From Bacteroidota bacterium (lineage in GTDB: Bacteria > Bacteroidota > Bacteroidia > Bacteroidales > F082), in the NCBI GenBank assembly GCA_002686705.1, contig NYYH01000026.1, positions 1 through 40,815 on the forward strand: a stretch of DNA of 40,815 nucleotides, read 5' to 3'. Both the position numbers and the translations under genes were made by a program. Positions within the stretch are counted from its first letter, which is position 1, and each line of letters begins with the position of its first letter. A model generated the notes under the pieces. The model saw only the letters and a list, made by a program, of their open reading frames with translations, made no database searches and was not told where the DNA came from. Below are positions 1 to 8,712 of this stretch, in pieces.

Positions 1-58
1 AGAGGCTAATTTCTATTTCAGGATGGAGATAATATTATTATAAAAAGTGTAATTGTCA

Positions 59-66
59 TACCTTTG
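59..66 (+). promoter_or_regulatory. Bacteroidetes-type -7 element (TACCTTTG), candidate promoter of the deacetylase operon
   Basis: The octamer TACCTTTG matches the Bacteroidetes housekeeping -7 consensus TAnnTTTG and is followed by C. It lies about 70 bases before the first ATG of the three-gene operon. I see no good TTG at the -33 position, so this is a partial match only. Bases 2-43 could be the 3' end of an upstream reading frame, but it is too short to judge. Confidence 0.35.
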
Positions 67-138
67 CATTAATCAATCTTGTTAATTTTTTACTAAACCA
101 TACTATCATTATCAAATATTGAAAACCGTGATGACCTT

Positions 139-906
139 ATGAGTAATAGGATAAATTCAATAACAATAATAGTTATCATACTTATCATTACTGGATCGTA
201 TTTTAATCTTACTTCGTTATACTATCTCATCCCTATTATAATTCTATACATAATTGTTAATATTATGGGCTCAACAAGCATAGGCCTCAATTATTATTTT
301 CATTCATATAGTAATGCATCAACAACCAAGAAAGACATTGCCATTACTTTTGATGATGGACCTCACCCTCATATCACCCCAAAACTTATTGAGTTACTAG
401 ATTCTCACAATGTAAAAGCTACTTTTTTTTGCATTGGTAAAAATGTAAGAGCTCATCCTAATATTGTTGTCGATATTATCGACAAAGGTCATCTTGTAGG
501 AAATCACAGTTATCGTCACTCTAAATTTTTCGACTTGCTATCGTCAAAAAATATGCAGAAAGAAATGGTTGAAACAAATCAAATATTAGAATCCATAACG
601 GGAAAATCTCCTAAATTATTCAGACCCCCTTTCGGGATTACAAACCCTATGCTGCGTAAAGCCATAAGTAGAACAAATATGGTTTCAGTCGGTTGGAGTT
701 TGAGATTATTTGATACAGTTAAAGATCCAAAAAATGTTATTGCTAAATTGGTGACTAATACAAAACCCGGAGATGTTGTTCTTTTTCATGATACAAATAA
801 GAATATTTTAGAAATTGTTGAAGAGTATTTGTTGTGGCTTAAAAAAAATGATTATAAAATTGTAAGTTTGACAAGTTTGCTAAACATCGAAGCCTATGAA
901 GATTAA
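139..906 (+). CDS. Membrane-anchored polysaccharide deacetylase (NodB homology domain, CE4)
   Basis: Two hydrophobic segments (about residues 8-20 and 26-43) precede a NodB domain, so the catalytic part probably faces the periplasm. The CE4 motifs are visible in order: TFDDGP at 70-75 (catalytic and metal Asp), HSYRH at 123-127 (metal His pair), RPPFG at 162-166 and LFHD at 215-218 (catalytic His). The family removes N- or O-acetyl groups from amino-sugar polymers or related substrates using a divalent metal. The substrate cannot be read from the sequence. The stop overlaps the next start by 11 bases, so it is co-transcribed with a LolA-like carrier and a lipoprotein. Similar deacetylases occur in Bacteroidota aryl-polyene/flexirubin clusters, which would fit these neighbours, but no ketosynthase is visible here. 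All key motif residues look intact. Confidence 0.88.
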   Translation: MSNRINSITIIVIILIITGSYFNLTSLYYLIPIIILYIIVNIMGSTSIGLNYYFHSYSNASTTKKDIAITFDDGPHPHITPKLIELLDSHNVKATFFCIGKNVRAHPNIVVDIIDKGHLVGNHSYRHSKFFDLLSSKNMQKEMVETNQILESITGKSPKLFRPPFGITNPMLRKAISRTNMVSVGWSLRLFDTVKDPKNVIAKLVTNTKPGDVVLFHDTNKNILEIVEEYLLWLKKNDYKIVSLTSLLNIEAYED

Positions 907-1546
907 CCTACAGATAATCATTGTTGTATTTTTAATCGCGTGGTCGTTTATGTTATGTGGTCAGGATAAGGAATTCAAGACTGTTGCGAATATTGATAAA
1001 CTGAAATCAAAACTTGAAACCCACTCTAACAATACTAATACTATCGAAAGCGATTTTATTCAGAAAAAACATTTATGGATGTTAAACGAAGTCCTGATTA
1101 GTGAAGGCAAGTTTCTTTTTAAAAAGCAAAACAATGTTAAATGGCAATATGTAACCCCAATCGAGTACACAATAATCATTCATAATGGGATATTCACTAT
1201 AATCAACAATCACAAGGTTAAGGAGTTTAATATTAATTCCAATCCCCTTTTTCACGAAATAAACAAAATGATTGTTTCAGCTATTCGCGGTGATTTTATT
1301 GATAATCCTGATTTTAGAGCTGAATTTTTTGAGAATCAAGCTAACTATCTGGCTAAGTTAGTCCCAACAAATATTAATGTTAGTTCGATACTGGAGAACA
1401 TTGAAATTTATTTCAATAAGCAGAATATGCAAGTTGTTAAAGTTGTTTTTCATGAGCCCGGTGACGATTTTACATCCATTACTTTTCTAAACAAAAAGAT
1501 AAATTCTGAATTATCAGATGATAGATTTTTAAGCGATACTAAATGA
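896..1546 (+). CDS. LolA-like outer membrane lipoprotein carrier
   Basis: A 216-residue exported protein with an N-terminal hydrophobic signal (about residues 4-22). The mature part has LolA features: the early segment ESDFIQKKHLWML, the GKFLFKKQNNVKWQY strand region, and later beta strands typical of the half-open barrel. LolA proteins carry lipoproteins, or in some clusters other hydrophobic products, across the periplasm. Many Bacteroidota have a separate housekeeping LolA, and this copy sits between a deacetylase and a lipoprotein gene, so it is more likely a cluster-specific paralogue. It overlaps both neighbours (11 bases upstream, ATGA downstream), which indicates translational coupling. 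The family call is fairly safe; the cargo is inferred. Confidence 0.75.
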   Translation: MKINLQIIIVVFLIAWSFMLCGQDKEFKTVANIDKLKSKLETHSNNTNTIESDFIQKKHLWMLNEVLISEGKFLFKKQNNVKWQYVTPIEYTIIIHNGIFTIINNHKVKEFNINSNPLFHEINKMIVSAIRGDFIDNPDFRAEFFENQANYLAKLVPTNINVSSILENIEIYFNKQNMQVVKVVFHEPGDDFTSITFLNKKINSELSDDRFLSDTK

Positions 1547-2187
1547 AGAATTTTTGCCCTATCATTAAACTAAGGCTTGCTATTGGATTGTTAATTTCAA
1601 TACTGTTTATTATTTCTTCTTGTTCGATAGCAGGGTATAAACCTGTTGCAAATTCTGAGGAATACCAAATTAATAAACTTTACATATTTGATAACGATTT
1701 CAAAAAAGCACTTTACAAAACTAATATCAATATTTACGGCAACAACCTAACCGGCTTAACATTGATGAAAAAAACTGATAGCGCAATGCGAGTGGTTTCA
1801 ATGTCGGAATTAGGGATTAAGTACTTTGATTTTGAATTTCCAGATGATACTCAAAAAGAATTCAAAGTTCATTATGTAATGGAACCTTTAAATAAAGAGT
1901 TTGTTATTAATAAGATTAGCAAGGAGTTTACATTTATGTTTTTCTTACCTGATATTACGAGATCTCAGATTAAAATTTTCAGAAATGATAGCTCCAATCT
2001 GATTATTAAGCACAAAAATCTTGTATACTTTTTTGATCAATCGGGTGCCGTTACTAAAATATGTTTGCAACGATGGCCATTACATCTAAAGTCTATAATT
2101 AGTTTATCGGATTATAAACACTCATTTCCAGAAACAATTTTTATTAATAAAGGCAAGATTTCGATTGATTTAGAACTTATAGATTGA
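1543..2187 (+). CDS. Outer-membrane-type lipoprotein of unknown function
   Basis: A 214-residue protein with a lipoprotein signal: a hydrophobic stretch at about residues 11-26 ending in the lipobox ISSC, with the lipidated Cys at 27. The rest is beta-rich and has no catalytic motif that I recognise. It starts inside the stop of the LolA-like gene (ATGA overlap). Aryl-polyene clusters often pair a LolA-like protein with a small lipoprotein (DUF3261 or LolB-like), and this could be that partner receiving the cargo at the outer membrane. That role is inferred from position only. It is the last gene of the operon and converges with a minus-strand gene 51 bases on; I see no clear terminator in that gap. 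Confidence 0.7.
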   Translation: MKNFCPIIKLRLAIGLLISILFIISSCSIAGYKPVANSEEYQINKLYIFDNDFKKALYKTNINIYGNNLTGLTLMKKTDSAMRVVSMSELGIKYFDFEFPDDTQKEFKVHYVMEPLNKEFVINKISKEFTFMFFLPDITRSQIKIFRNDSSNLIIKHKNLVYFFDQSGAVTKICLQRWPLHLKSIISLSDYKHSFPETIFINKGKISIDLELID

Positions 2188-2238
2188 AACAAGTAATTAA
2201 GCTAGATTTATCACCAAACTATGTTCAACATTTGATGC

Positions 2239-3042
2239 TTAACCTTTTATGCCTTTGAACAAGGCATACCCTAATTTTCCTTCTAATATTGTTTTGTAAA
2301 ATATTTTTTCATTTTGAAAAACTTTAATTACCCCTTTAATTCCATAGATTTTGCAAATACGGCAGGCGGTTTTCAATTTCTCCGAAGTAGTCATTACACT
2401 TTTGAAGCTGTTAACTTTTCTGTCTTTACGTATATTCCAAAACATTTCAGGTTTAGACCAACGATCAAATTCAGAAATGATATTAGTAGTCCCCGCTTTT
2501 TTCAACATTGCAATCCATTCATCAAATTCAAGCGGTGTAGTTCCATATCTTTCAGAGATTTCTTCTTTTTCGTTCTTTGGAATAGTTTTCTTCCACGTTG
2601 ACTCGTGAATGGCAATAGCACCACCAGGTTTTACAACACGAACCATTTCATCCAATACTTTTTGAGAATCATCGGGTATTCCTACTGCACACTCATTAAT
2701 TACTGCATCAAACAAATTAGCTCCAAAGGGTAAATTTTGTGAATCCCCCTCAATAAAATTAACTTGTTCGGTTAATCCATTTTCTTTTGCGGCCATTGTT
2801 GCAGTTTTAATCATATCGGGAGATATGTCAATTCCCGTAACATTAACACCAAATGTTTTGGCATAATATAACGCTTGCGTACCTCTACCACTAGACACAT
2901 CCAATATCTTCATCCCGGATTTAAGGTTGCAAATTTCTGCTGTTCGTTGTGTTAATTCAAATCCACCAGGGTGTAAAATTTCTATGCCACTTATTTCGAT
3001 CGCATCTTCAACCGTTGGCTTGTGTATTCCAACTCGCTTCAT
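2239..3042 (-). CDS. Class I SAM-dependent methyltransferase
   Basis: A 267-residue methyltransferase with a Rossmann fold. Motif I is ILDVSSGRGT (about 46-55), followed by the acidic end of strand 2 (GIDIS), the FIEGDSQNLPF motif II region and VVKPGGAIAIHE (motif III region). The C-terminal third, rich in Lys and hydrophobic residues, is not a domain I recognise. An N-terminal HPGG segment before motif I is seen in small-molecule methyltransferases. The substrate cannot be assigned. Its start codon overlaps the stop of the upstream lipoprotein gene (ATGA on the minus strand), so the two are translationally coupled. Confidence 0.85.
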   Translation of the reverse strand: MKRVGIHKPTVEDAIEISGIEILHPGGFELTQRTAEICNLKSGMKILDVSSGRGTQALYYAKTFGVNVTGIDISPDMIKTATMAAKENGLTEQVNFIEGDSQNLPFGANLFDAVINECAVGIPDDSQKVLDEMVRVVKPGGAIAIHESTWKKTIPKNEKEEISERYGTTPLEFDEWIAMLKKAGTTNIISEFDRWSKPEMFWNIRKDRKVNSFKSVMTTSEKLKTACRICKIYGIKGVIKVFQNEKIFYKTILEGKLGYALFKGIKG

Positions 3043-3470
3043 TTTTTGTCTTTCGTATTGTTTTTGTCAGTATCGGGTTCTTCAACATTCTTCTCTGCTC
3101 TTATATTTTCATACTCTTGTAGTTGCTGGCAAGTTGTAAGGTCCTCTTTAAAACGTTTAACCATATTATTAAGTTCATCACGTAAGCCTTTTGTTTGATT
3201 ATAACGTTTATTAATAATTTTTGATAAGGCTGTAATATCCTGTCTTACAGTATTAAACTGAGATTGAAGGTTAAAATCATTTCTATTATCTTCTAATTTT
3301 AAAAGTGATAGCTTATATGCACATTCAATATTTGCTAATGCAATTGCATCCATCTGCATACGCTCTTTAGAAACAGTAGTGTTACTATCTTTGCTGCCAG
3401 ATTTCATTGTTGAACAGGATGTAATACTTAGAGCTAATACTACTGAGATTATTAAATATAGATTCTTCAT
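3039..3470 (-). CDS. Small lipoprotein with coiled-coil region, function unknown
   Basis: I start this gene at the ATG at 3470, giving 143 residues beginning MKNLYLII. A longer frame from 3488 would begin inside the -7 promoter element. From 3470 the protein has a proper lipoprotein signal with lipobox ITSC (Cys 19). The mature part is mostly helical and charged (about residues 35-125), with two internal Cys residues and a Lys/Asp-rich tail. No family is recognised. It is the promoter-proximal gene of a two-gene unit with the methyltransferase. An envelope-attached structural or chaperone role is possible but unsupported. Confidence 0.75.
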   Translation of the reverse strand: MKNLYLIISVVLALSITSCSTMKSGSKDSNTTVSKERMQMDAIALANIECAYKLSLLKLEDNRNDFNLQSQFNTVRQDITALSKIINKRYNQTKGLRDELNNMVKRFKEDLTTCQQLQEYENIRAEKNVEEPDTDKNNTKDKK

Positions 3471-3485
3471 TTTATAAAATATGGA

Positions 3486-3493
3486 CAAAAGTA
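3486..3493 (-). promoter_or_regulatory. Bacteroidetes-type -7 element for the lipoprotein/methyltransferase pair
   Basis: On the minus strand this reads TACTTTTG (TAnnTTTG). Transcription would begin around 3480, about ten bases before the ATG at 3470. The element rules out the upstream ATG at 3488 as the translation start. No convincing -33 TTG is seen. Confidence 0.5.
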
Positions 3494-3551
3494 ATTAATA
3501 TTGAGAAGTTGTATCTGCATTAAGTTTGGAACGCTTTTAGATTTCAAAATA

Positions 3552-5087
3552 TTATAATTGTGATATTAAATCTAAGGCTGATTTAATTCCATCTGCTGCA
3601 CTCGATATAATACCACCAGCAAAGCCACTTCCTTCACCAATTACGTAAAGGTTGGCAAAACCGGAACAAAGTCCATTTTTATAGCGGTCCACTTGTATTG
3701 GCGATGAAGTTTTACTTTCCAACCCCATAATATTTCCTGTTTCAAAACCTTTCATTTTTTTTATGAAATCCTTTAGTCCTTCACGCATGGCAGTTTCAAC
3801 TTCGCTTGGTAATAGTTCCCATAAAGGTGCTTCTATCACACCTAAAGGATAACTTGTGTTGGTGTCATTGTTGGTTATTTTTTTATTAATAAAATCCGTA
3901 ATGCTGCAGGTTGGAGCTTTATAGCCCTTTGAAAATTCAAAAAAACTATTTTCAATTCCTTCCATCCAATCAAGAGCTTCAAGGGCAGACACATCTCTTT
4001 TTAACATGTTGCCGATATTTAAAGTGGCAACACATGCTGCATTTGCAAATTTATTACTACGCAAATATTTACTCATTCCATTTACTATATTGGCATCGGC
4101 AACAGCAGTTGCAGGAACAATAACTCCACCAGGGCACATACAAAAGCTATAAACTTGTGGCCTTCCTTCACCTTTTGAAGTGAGTCGATATTCTGCGGCT
4201 TTAACTCCGGGTAAACTTTTTTTGCCCCATTGTGCCATATTTATTACTTCCTGAAGATGCTCCATTCGGCTTCCAATTGCAAAATTCTTTGTATGAAAAC
4301 CCACCCCTCGATTCATTAATATTCGGTATGAGTCGTATGCAGAATGACCAGGTGCAATAAGAAAATAATCTGCATCAATATCACCTTTATTAGTTTGAAT
4401 TTTTAATGCTCTATTGCTTTTTACCAGAATGTCGGTCATGGTGGTTTCAAAAAGGAATGTCCCTCCAATATTAATGAACTGTTTTCTTAAGTTCTGAACA
4501 ATTGTCTTTAGATTATCACTTCCCAAATGTGGATGAGCCAAATATTCAATTTCGGGTGGAGCTCCAGCTTTAATATAGCTTGAAAGTATGAATTTCTTTT
4601 CTGCCGATATCCTCTTACTTCTCGATGTTAATTTCCCATCGGAAAAAGTTCCTGCACCTCCTTCACCAAAAGCATAATTACTAATAGAGTTAAAAATACC
4701 AGTTGACTCAAACTTTGCAATCCCCTCAGTCCTTTTATTGACATCCGTACCACGCTCAATTATTGTTGTGTCAAATCCTGCATTTTGAAGTACAAATGCA
4801 GCGAAAAATCCGGCAGGTCCACTTCCTACTACTACTACATTACTATCTCTTTTTTTATTTGGAATTGATAGTTCTGGTTTTGAATCAGGTAGGCTTTCAC
4901 TTATTGCATCAGATGAAACCAACAACCGCATTTCCCAATAAATATTACTTTTATTTCTGGCATCAAGACTTTTATTCTCAATAGAATATGAGAAATCTTT
5001 TGTCTTGATGTAACCTTCTATTTTTTTTCTTAGATGGTCATCATCATAACCTGTTGGCATTTTTATGGAAATGTGTTTATATCCCAT
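3552..5087 (-). CDS. NAD(P)/FAD-dependent oxidoreductase (flavoprotein dehydrogenase family)
   Basis: A 511-residue flavoprotein. An N-terminal domain of about 80 residues precedes a dinucleotide-binding fold: VVVVGSGPAGFFAAF (GxGxxG at 88-93) with the ribose-binding Glu at about 111 (IIERG). A second FAD contact near the C-terminus reads YVIGEGSGFAGGI. The segment AFGEGGAGTFSDGKL around residues 139-153 is characteristic of the conserved bacterial FAD-dependent dehydrogenase group often annotated only as uncharacterised. The substrate is unknown. It is transcribed alone, from an element at 5110-5117, and its length is normal for the group. Confidence 0.85.
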   Translation of the reverse strand: MGYKHISIKMPTGYDDDHLRKKIEGYIKTKDFSYSIENKSLDARNKSNIYWEMRLLVSSDAISESLPDSKPELSIPNKKRDSNVVVVGSGPAGFFAAFVLQNAGFDTTIIERGTDVNKRTEGIAKFESTGIFNSISNYAFGEGGAGTFSDGKLTSRSKRISAEKKFILSSYIKAGAPPEIEYLAHPHLGSDNLKTIVQNLRKQFINIGGTFLFETTMTDILVKSNRALKIQTNKGDIDADYFLIAPGHSAYDSYRILMNRGVGFHTKNFAIGSRMEHLQEVINMAQWGKKSLPGVKAAEYRLTSKGEGRPQVYSFCMCPGGVIVPATAVADANIVNGMSKYLRSNKFANAACVATLNIGNMLKRDVSALEALDWMEGIENSFFEFSKGYKAPTCSITDFINKKITNNDTNTSYPLGVIEAPLWELLPSEVETAMREGLKDFIKKMKGFETGNIMGLESKTSSPIQVDRYKNGLCSGFANLYVIGEGSGFAGGIISSAADGIKSALDLISQL

Positions 5088-5109
5088 GTAATATATTAGT
5101 TTACTTTTC

Positions 5110-5117
5110 CAAATATA
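5110..5117 (-). promoter_or_regulatory. Bacteroidetes-type -7 element for the FAD-dependent oxidoreductase
   Basis: The minus strand reads TATATTTG (TAnnTTTG), about 22 bases before the ATG at 5087, which leaves a short leader. There is no clear -33 element. Confidence 0.45.
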
Positions 5118-5144
5118 CTAAACCTGAATTATTGTAAAGGATAT

Positions 5145-5174
5145 AAAAAAAGCCAACCCTTAAGGATTGGCTTT
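5145..5174 (-). terminator. Intrinsic terminator of the Omp28/PKD T9SS cargo gene
   Basis: On the minus strand an 11-bp stem (AAAGCCAATCC pairing with GGGTTGGCTTT, one G-U pair) closes a TTAA loop and is followed directly by seven T residues. It lies 25 bases past the stop of the gene at 5199. On the plus strand the same stem has a C-A mismatch, so it is oriented for minus-strand transcripts. Confidence 0.85.
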
Positions 5175-5198
5175 GAATATTATTCTTTGATTAAAAAA

Positions 5199-7520
5199 TT
5201 ATCTAGTTTTTTCGAACGTGGTGCGAACGTTTTCTCCGCTTTCAGATATCAAATTAACGATGTAAATACCAGACTTGTAACTACTAATATCAATATTAAC
5301 ATTCTGTTTTTCACCAAATGTAACACCACAAATTTCGGTTATCTCTTTTCCAATACTATTATATACTATGACAGTATATTTTTGATTTGCGATTCCATTG
5401 AAAACGAGCGTAATATTTCTTTTGGCAGGATTAGGATACAATGAAATTTCATTATTTGAAGTTGACTCACCTATTCCAATACAATTATCAATTGTAACTT
5501 CGTAATAATCGGAATTTCCCACGCAAGTTGTGGCTGCAGTCTCGGTTACAAATACAGAACCATCTCCTGGATCTCCCCATAGAACAGAAATTGTACTGGT
5601 ACCTGATCCTGCAACTATATCACCACCTACAACATCCCAATTATAAGTGCTGCCGGTGTTATTTTCTACTGAATAATCAGCCTGTTCATCATTACATATT
5701 AAAGTAAGTCCTGAAACAACTGGCACCGGTGTATTCTCCACCTCAATTTCTAAATCATCAGAAACGGGTCCAACACCACATTGATTGGCTGCTTGTGCAT
5801 TTAAGTAAGCGGTACCTGTGAAATTCTCATCCCATTCAATATCTGCTTCAAAGTATCCACCAATAACTAAACCTGCTTCAACAGGTGTTAAATCCCAATA
5901 TATTGTGTCGGCATAATCAATTACTGAAACTGAATAATTTGAACTAGAATTATTACATGCCAGAGTTGGCCCATCTGGTGTATTTGGTTGACCTGGTGTT
6001 TCTATATTATAGAGCCATGGAGTACCATACATCTCGAAATTACACATTGTTGCAACTGCTGTGACAGTATATATTCCTTCATCTGTTTGGAATCCAAAGC
6101 TTATCGGATTACCTGTGCCTACCACAGTTGTATTAGTATAGGTTCCATCACGATACAAATCGTAATTAATATCGGTTTCAGAGCCATCCTGAGTAATTTC
6201 AATTCCGGGACCACCTTCACACATAGCGCCACCATCTGATAACCAGAATGGAGCAGGCGTAAAATTGAGGTTGCAACTAAGAGGAGAAGACCATATCCCG
6301 GTTCCACAGCTATTATCAGCTCTTACAGAAATAGTATATGCACCTATCCAAGTGTTATCAGATTCAAACGTTGCTTCAGTTCCGTTTCCGGTTAGTGTAC
6401 CTGCATCAGCAGGTGATAGCTCCCAAATATATGTGTCCGCATATGGTACAGCTTGTGTTGTATACAGATAAGAATCACTATTGCAAGCTTCCATTTCACC
6501 AACTGGAGTATCGGGCTGTACCGGAGTTGTTATTGTTTCAATCATATCTTCATTTGTCAATGTGCTATTTGTCGTACCATCTGAAACATAAAGTGTTACA
6601 TCATATACTCCAGTAGTATTATATGTTACCAACGGATTTTGATCAGTTGATGTAGCTGGTGTTCCGCCTTCAAAAGTCCAGTCCCATGATGTAATGGCTC
6701 CTCCTGAAAGATCAGTAAATTGTACCGCTTCGCCTTCACAAATTGTGGTTTCGCTACAAGTGAAGTTGGCTGTGGCAACATCAGGTTGAAGAGCAAGCAT
6801 CATTACACTTGCTGAATGCAGAACATATTTGTTATCATCATCTTGTATCCATGCGATTAGCTCACAATTTGAAGCAACCCATGAAGTATTAAATACGAAA
6901 GAAAGGCTTACGTCAACTTCATTACCGCTTGTGAATGAAACCGATGTTCCATTTTCGTCAGGAGCCATAAGTCTTTCTGTATAATCAATAGTAGTTAGTC
7001 CATACCAGTTATATGGGATGTCGGTCTCCGTTAGAGCAAAACGCACTTTCAAGTTCGAACCACTATAAGTTGCTACTTTGTTAACTCTAACAGTAATATC
7101 ATAGTTGTTCCCCGTATTTTCACCATAAATCTCAACCGTAAATTCTGATTGAATTGCCATGCGTGAAGTCACTTTCGGAAGATATGAACCATACATTGTT
7201 TGTGTATTGCTACCACCAACAACCTCACCCCATTCACCATCAAATTGTGCGGTAGGATAACCGGTAACACCATAATAAGCATTTCGTGCGGCTGCCTCGG
7301 GAGTATTGAATGGATCACCACCGCTGTAACTATGGTACTCAATACCAGCAACCGGATCACCATTATTATATAAATCAGCTAATCCCATAGCAGATCCTGG
7401 GCAATATTGGCACAGTGTGCCAGTGGCAATTTCAACTAGAACAATTTCTCGGTTTACCTGGCTTAAAAGACTATAGACTGAAATAGCAATCACTAAAAAA
7501 GAAAGTAGAATTTTTTTCAT
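5199..7520 (-). CDS. Secreted Omp28-like/PKD protein with T9SS type A sorting domain
   Basis: A 773-residue exported protein. A signal peptide (about 1-20) is followed by an Omp28-related, thioredoxin-like region with a CxxC motif (LCQYC, Cys 37 and 40) and the cis-Pro-like segment GYPTAQFDG. A PKD domain follows at about 245-330 (SWDWTFEGGTP, GVYDVTLYVSDG), then several Ig/PKD-like repeats marked by paired Cys residues. The last 80 residues form a T9SS type A sorting domain starting ISLYPNPAKRN. It should cross the outer membrane by T9SS and be anchored or released. A surface redox or disulfide role is suggested by CxxC but not shown. It is a single-gene unit with its own promoter and terminator. 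Confidence 0.88.
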   Translation of the reverse strand: MKKILLSFLVIAISVYSLLSQVNREIVLVEIATGTLCQYCPGSAMGLADLYNNGDPVAGIEYHSYSGGDPFNTPEAAARNAYYGVTGYPTAQFDGEWGEVVGGSNTQTMYGSYLPKVTSRMAIQSEFTVEIYGENTGNNYDITVRVNKVATYSGSNLKVRFALTETDIPYNWYGLTTIDYTERLMAPDENGTSVSFTSGNEVDVSLSFVFNTSWVASNCELIAWIQDDDNKYVLHSASVMMLALQPDVATANFTCSETTICEGEAVQFTDLSGGAITSWDWTFEGGTPATSTDQNPLVTYNTTGVYDVTLYVSDGTTNSTLTNEDMIETITTPVQPDTPVGEMEACNSDSYLYTTQAVPYADTYIWELSPADAGTLTGNGTEATFESDNTWIGAYTISVRADNSCGTGIWSSPLSCNLNFTPAPFWLSDGGAMCEGGPGIEITQDGSETDINYDLYRDGTYTNTTVVGTGNPISFGFQTDEGIYTVTAVATMCNFEMYGTPWLYNIETPGQPNTPDGPTLACNNSSSNYSVSVIDYADTIYWDLTPVEAGLVIGGYFEADIEWDENFTGTAYLNAQAANQCGVGPVSDDLEIEVENTPVPVVSGLTLICNDEQADYSVENNTGSTYNWDVVGGDIVAGSGTSTISVLWGDPGDGSVFVTETAATTCVGNSDYYEVTIDNCIGIGESTSNNEISLYPNPAKRNITLVFNGIANQKYTVIVYNSIGKEITEICGVTFGEKQNVNIDISSYKSGIYIVNLISESGENVRTTFEKTR

Positions 7521-7576
7521 TGAATTTGGTTTGATTAAATTTAAGAACTACATATTAAATGCATAAATCATGCTCG

Positions 7577-7584
7577 CAAAGTTA
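7577..7584 (-). promoter_or_regulatory. Bacteroidetes-type -7 element for the Omp28/PKD gene
   Basis: The minus strand reads TAACTTTG followed by CG, about 57 bases before the ATG at 7520. No -33 TTG is found at the usual distance. Confidence 0.45.
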
Positions 7585-7690
7585 AAAAAATAATCTAGAC
7601 TTTTAATAGTGCAGCAAATCAGTAATTATTCCTTGATGGCGAGGCTTTAAGAGTGCTACAAACCAAGCAAATAAATAATTGTTTTTGTCC

Positions 7691-7719
7691 TTGTTGATAT
7701 GCTTTAAAATGTACTTTTG
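7691..7719 (+). promoter_or_regulatory. Promoter of the YitT-family gene (TTG, 18-base spacer, TACTTTTG)
   Basis: TTG at 7691-7693 and TACTTTTG at 7712-7719 match both Bacteroidetes promoter boxes with a plausible spacer. Transcription would start near 7725. The longest in-frame ATG (7679) lies upstream of the promoter, which supports the ATG at 7784 as the true start. Confidence 0.6.
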
Positions 7720-7783
7720 CGGACTTTTTATATCGAATAACCGTACTGGTTTTTTGGAGAAATCGGTTAGAAACTTTGGAACA

Positions 7784-8677
7784 ATGGCATTTATTCAAAA
7801 AGACAAATTGTTTAGCATACAATGGATCAAGAATTACAGTATGATATTAATTGGTGCCTTCATCATGGCATCGGGTTATGTAATGTTTATTACACCATAC
7901 AAAATTGTACCTGGTGGTGTATACGGTATTTCCATAGTATTACACTACATTTTAGGAACGCCAGTTGGGATGATGGCTCTTGCTTTCGATATACCCCTAA
8001 CTATTATAGGTGTGAAAATCCTTGGTCCTAGATTTGGAGTTAAAACAGTAGTTGGTTTTCTTGCTACGGCTATTTTCATGGACACCATTACATATTTTTA
8101 TGGTTCTGAACCACTAGTTGTGGATGATGCGTTATTATCTTCAATTTTTGGTGGGCTATTTATCGGTGTTGGCCTCGGGCTTATATTTAAAGCAAAAGCT
8201 ACTTCCGGGGGGTCTGATATTGTAGCAATGATAGTTAGTAAATACACAAAGCTTCCGCTTGGACAATTGATGATAATTGTTGACTCAATGATTGTCCTTG
8301 TTGGATTAATTGCTTTTCAGGATTGGAAAATTCCACTTTATTCACTCATTGTTATTTTTATTACAGGTAAAGTTGTTGATGTTATTCTTGAAGGGATGGG
8401 TTATGATAAGGTTCTTTTTATTGTTTCAGATAAATCTAAGGAAATAAGAGATAAAATAGTTAACGATCTTAACCGTGGAGGAACATTTGTTAAAGGGGAA
8501 GGTATGTATAGCGGAAATGAAAAATCAATCGCATTTACTGCTGTTTCACGTCGTGAGATGGCAATGCTACAGGAATTCATCCATCAAATTGACCCTAATG
8601 CTTTTGTAACTGCTTTGAATTCGAATGAAATACTTGGAAATGGATTTAAGTCGTTGAAAGAAAAAGTTGAGGATTAG
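7784..8677 (+). CDS. YitT family membrane protein (DUF161/DUF2179)
   Basis: A 297-residue protein starting MAFIQKDKLF. It has about five to six membrane segments (near 18-36, 44-58, 62-80, 88-106, 120-136 and 165-200) and a soluble C-terminal DUF2179 domain at about 208-285 (KVLFIVSDKSKEIRDKI ... GGTFVKGEGMYSG). The membrane part contains the family motif FITPYKIVPGGVYGIS and the glycine-rich ATSGGSDI. The YitT family is widespread and conserved; its transported substrate is not settled. The start is fixed by the promoter at 7691-7719. The last 17 codons and stop are duplicated at 9383-9436, together with the convergent downstream gene. Confidence 0.9.
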   Translation: MAFIQKDKLFSIQWIKNYSMILIGAFIMASGYVMFITPYKIVPGGVYGISIVLHYILGTPVGMMALAFDIPLTIIGVKILGPRFGVKTVVGFLATAIFMDTITYFYGSEPLVVDDALLSSIFGGLFIGVGLGLIFKAKATSGGSDIVAMIVSKYTKLPLGQLMIIVDSMIVLVGLIAFQDWKIPLYSLIVIFITGKVVDVILEGMGYDKVLFIVSDKSKEIRDKIVNDLNRGGTFVKGEGMYSGNEKSIAFTAVSRREMAMLQEFIHQIDPNAFVTALNSNEILGNGFKSLKEKVED

Positions 8678-8712
8678 ATAGGAAGGTTTATTTTGAATTC
8701 CAATTTAACGTG

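Noticed and set aside
1..138. Possible 3' end of an upstream plus-strand gene at 2-43
   Set aside because: Only 13 codons are visible, which is not enough to tell coding from chance.
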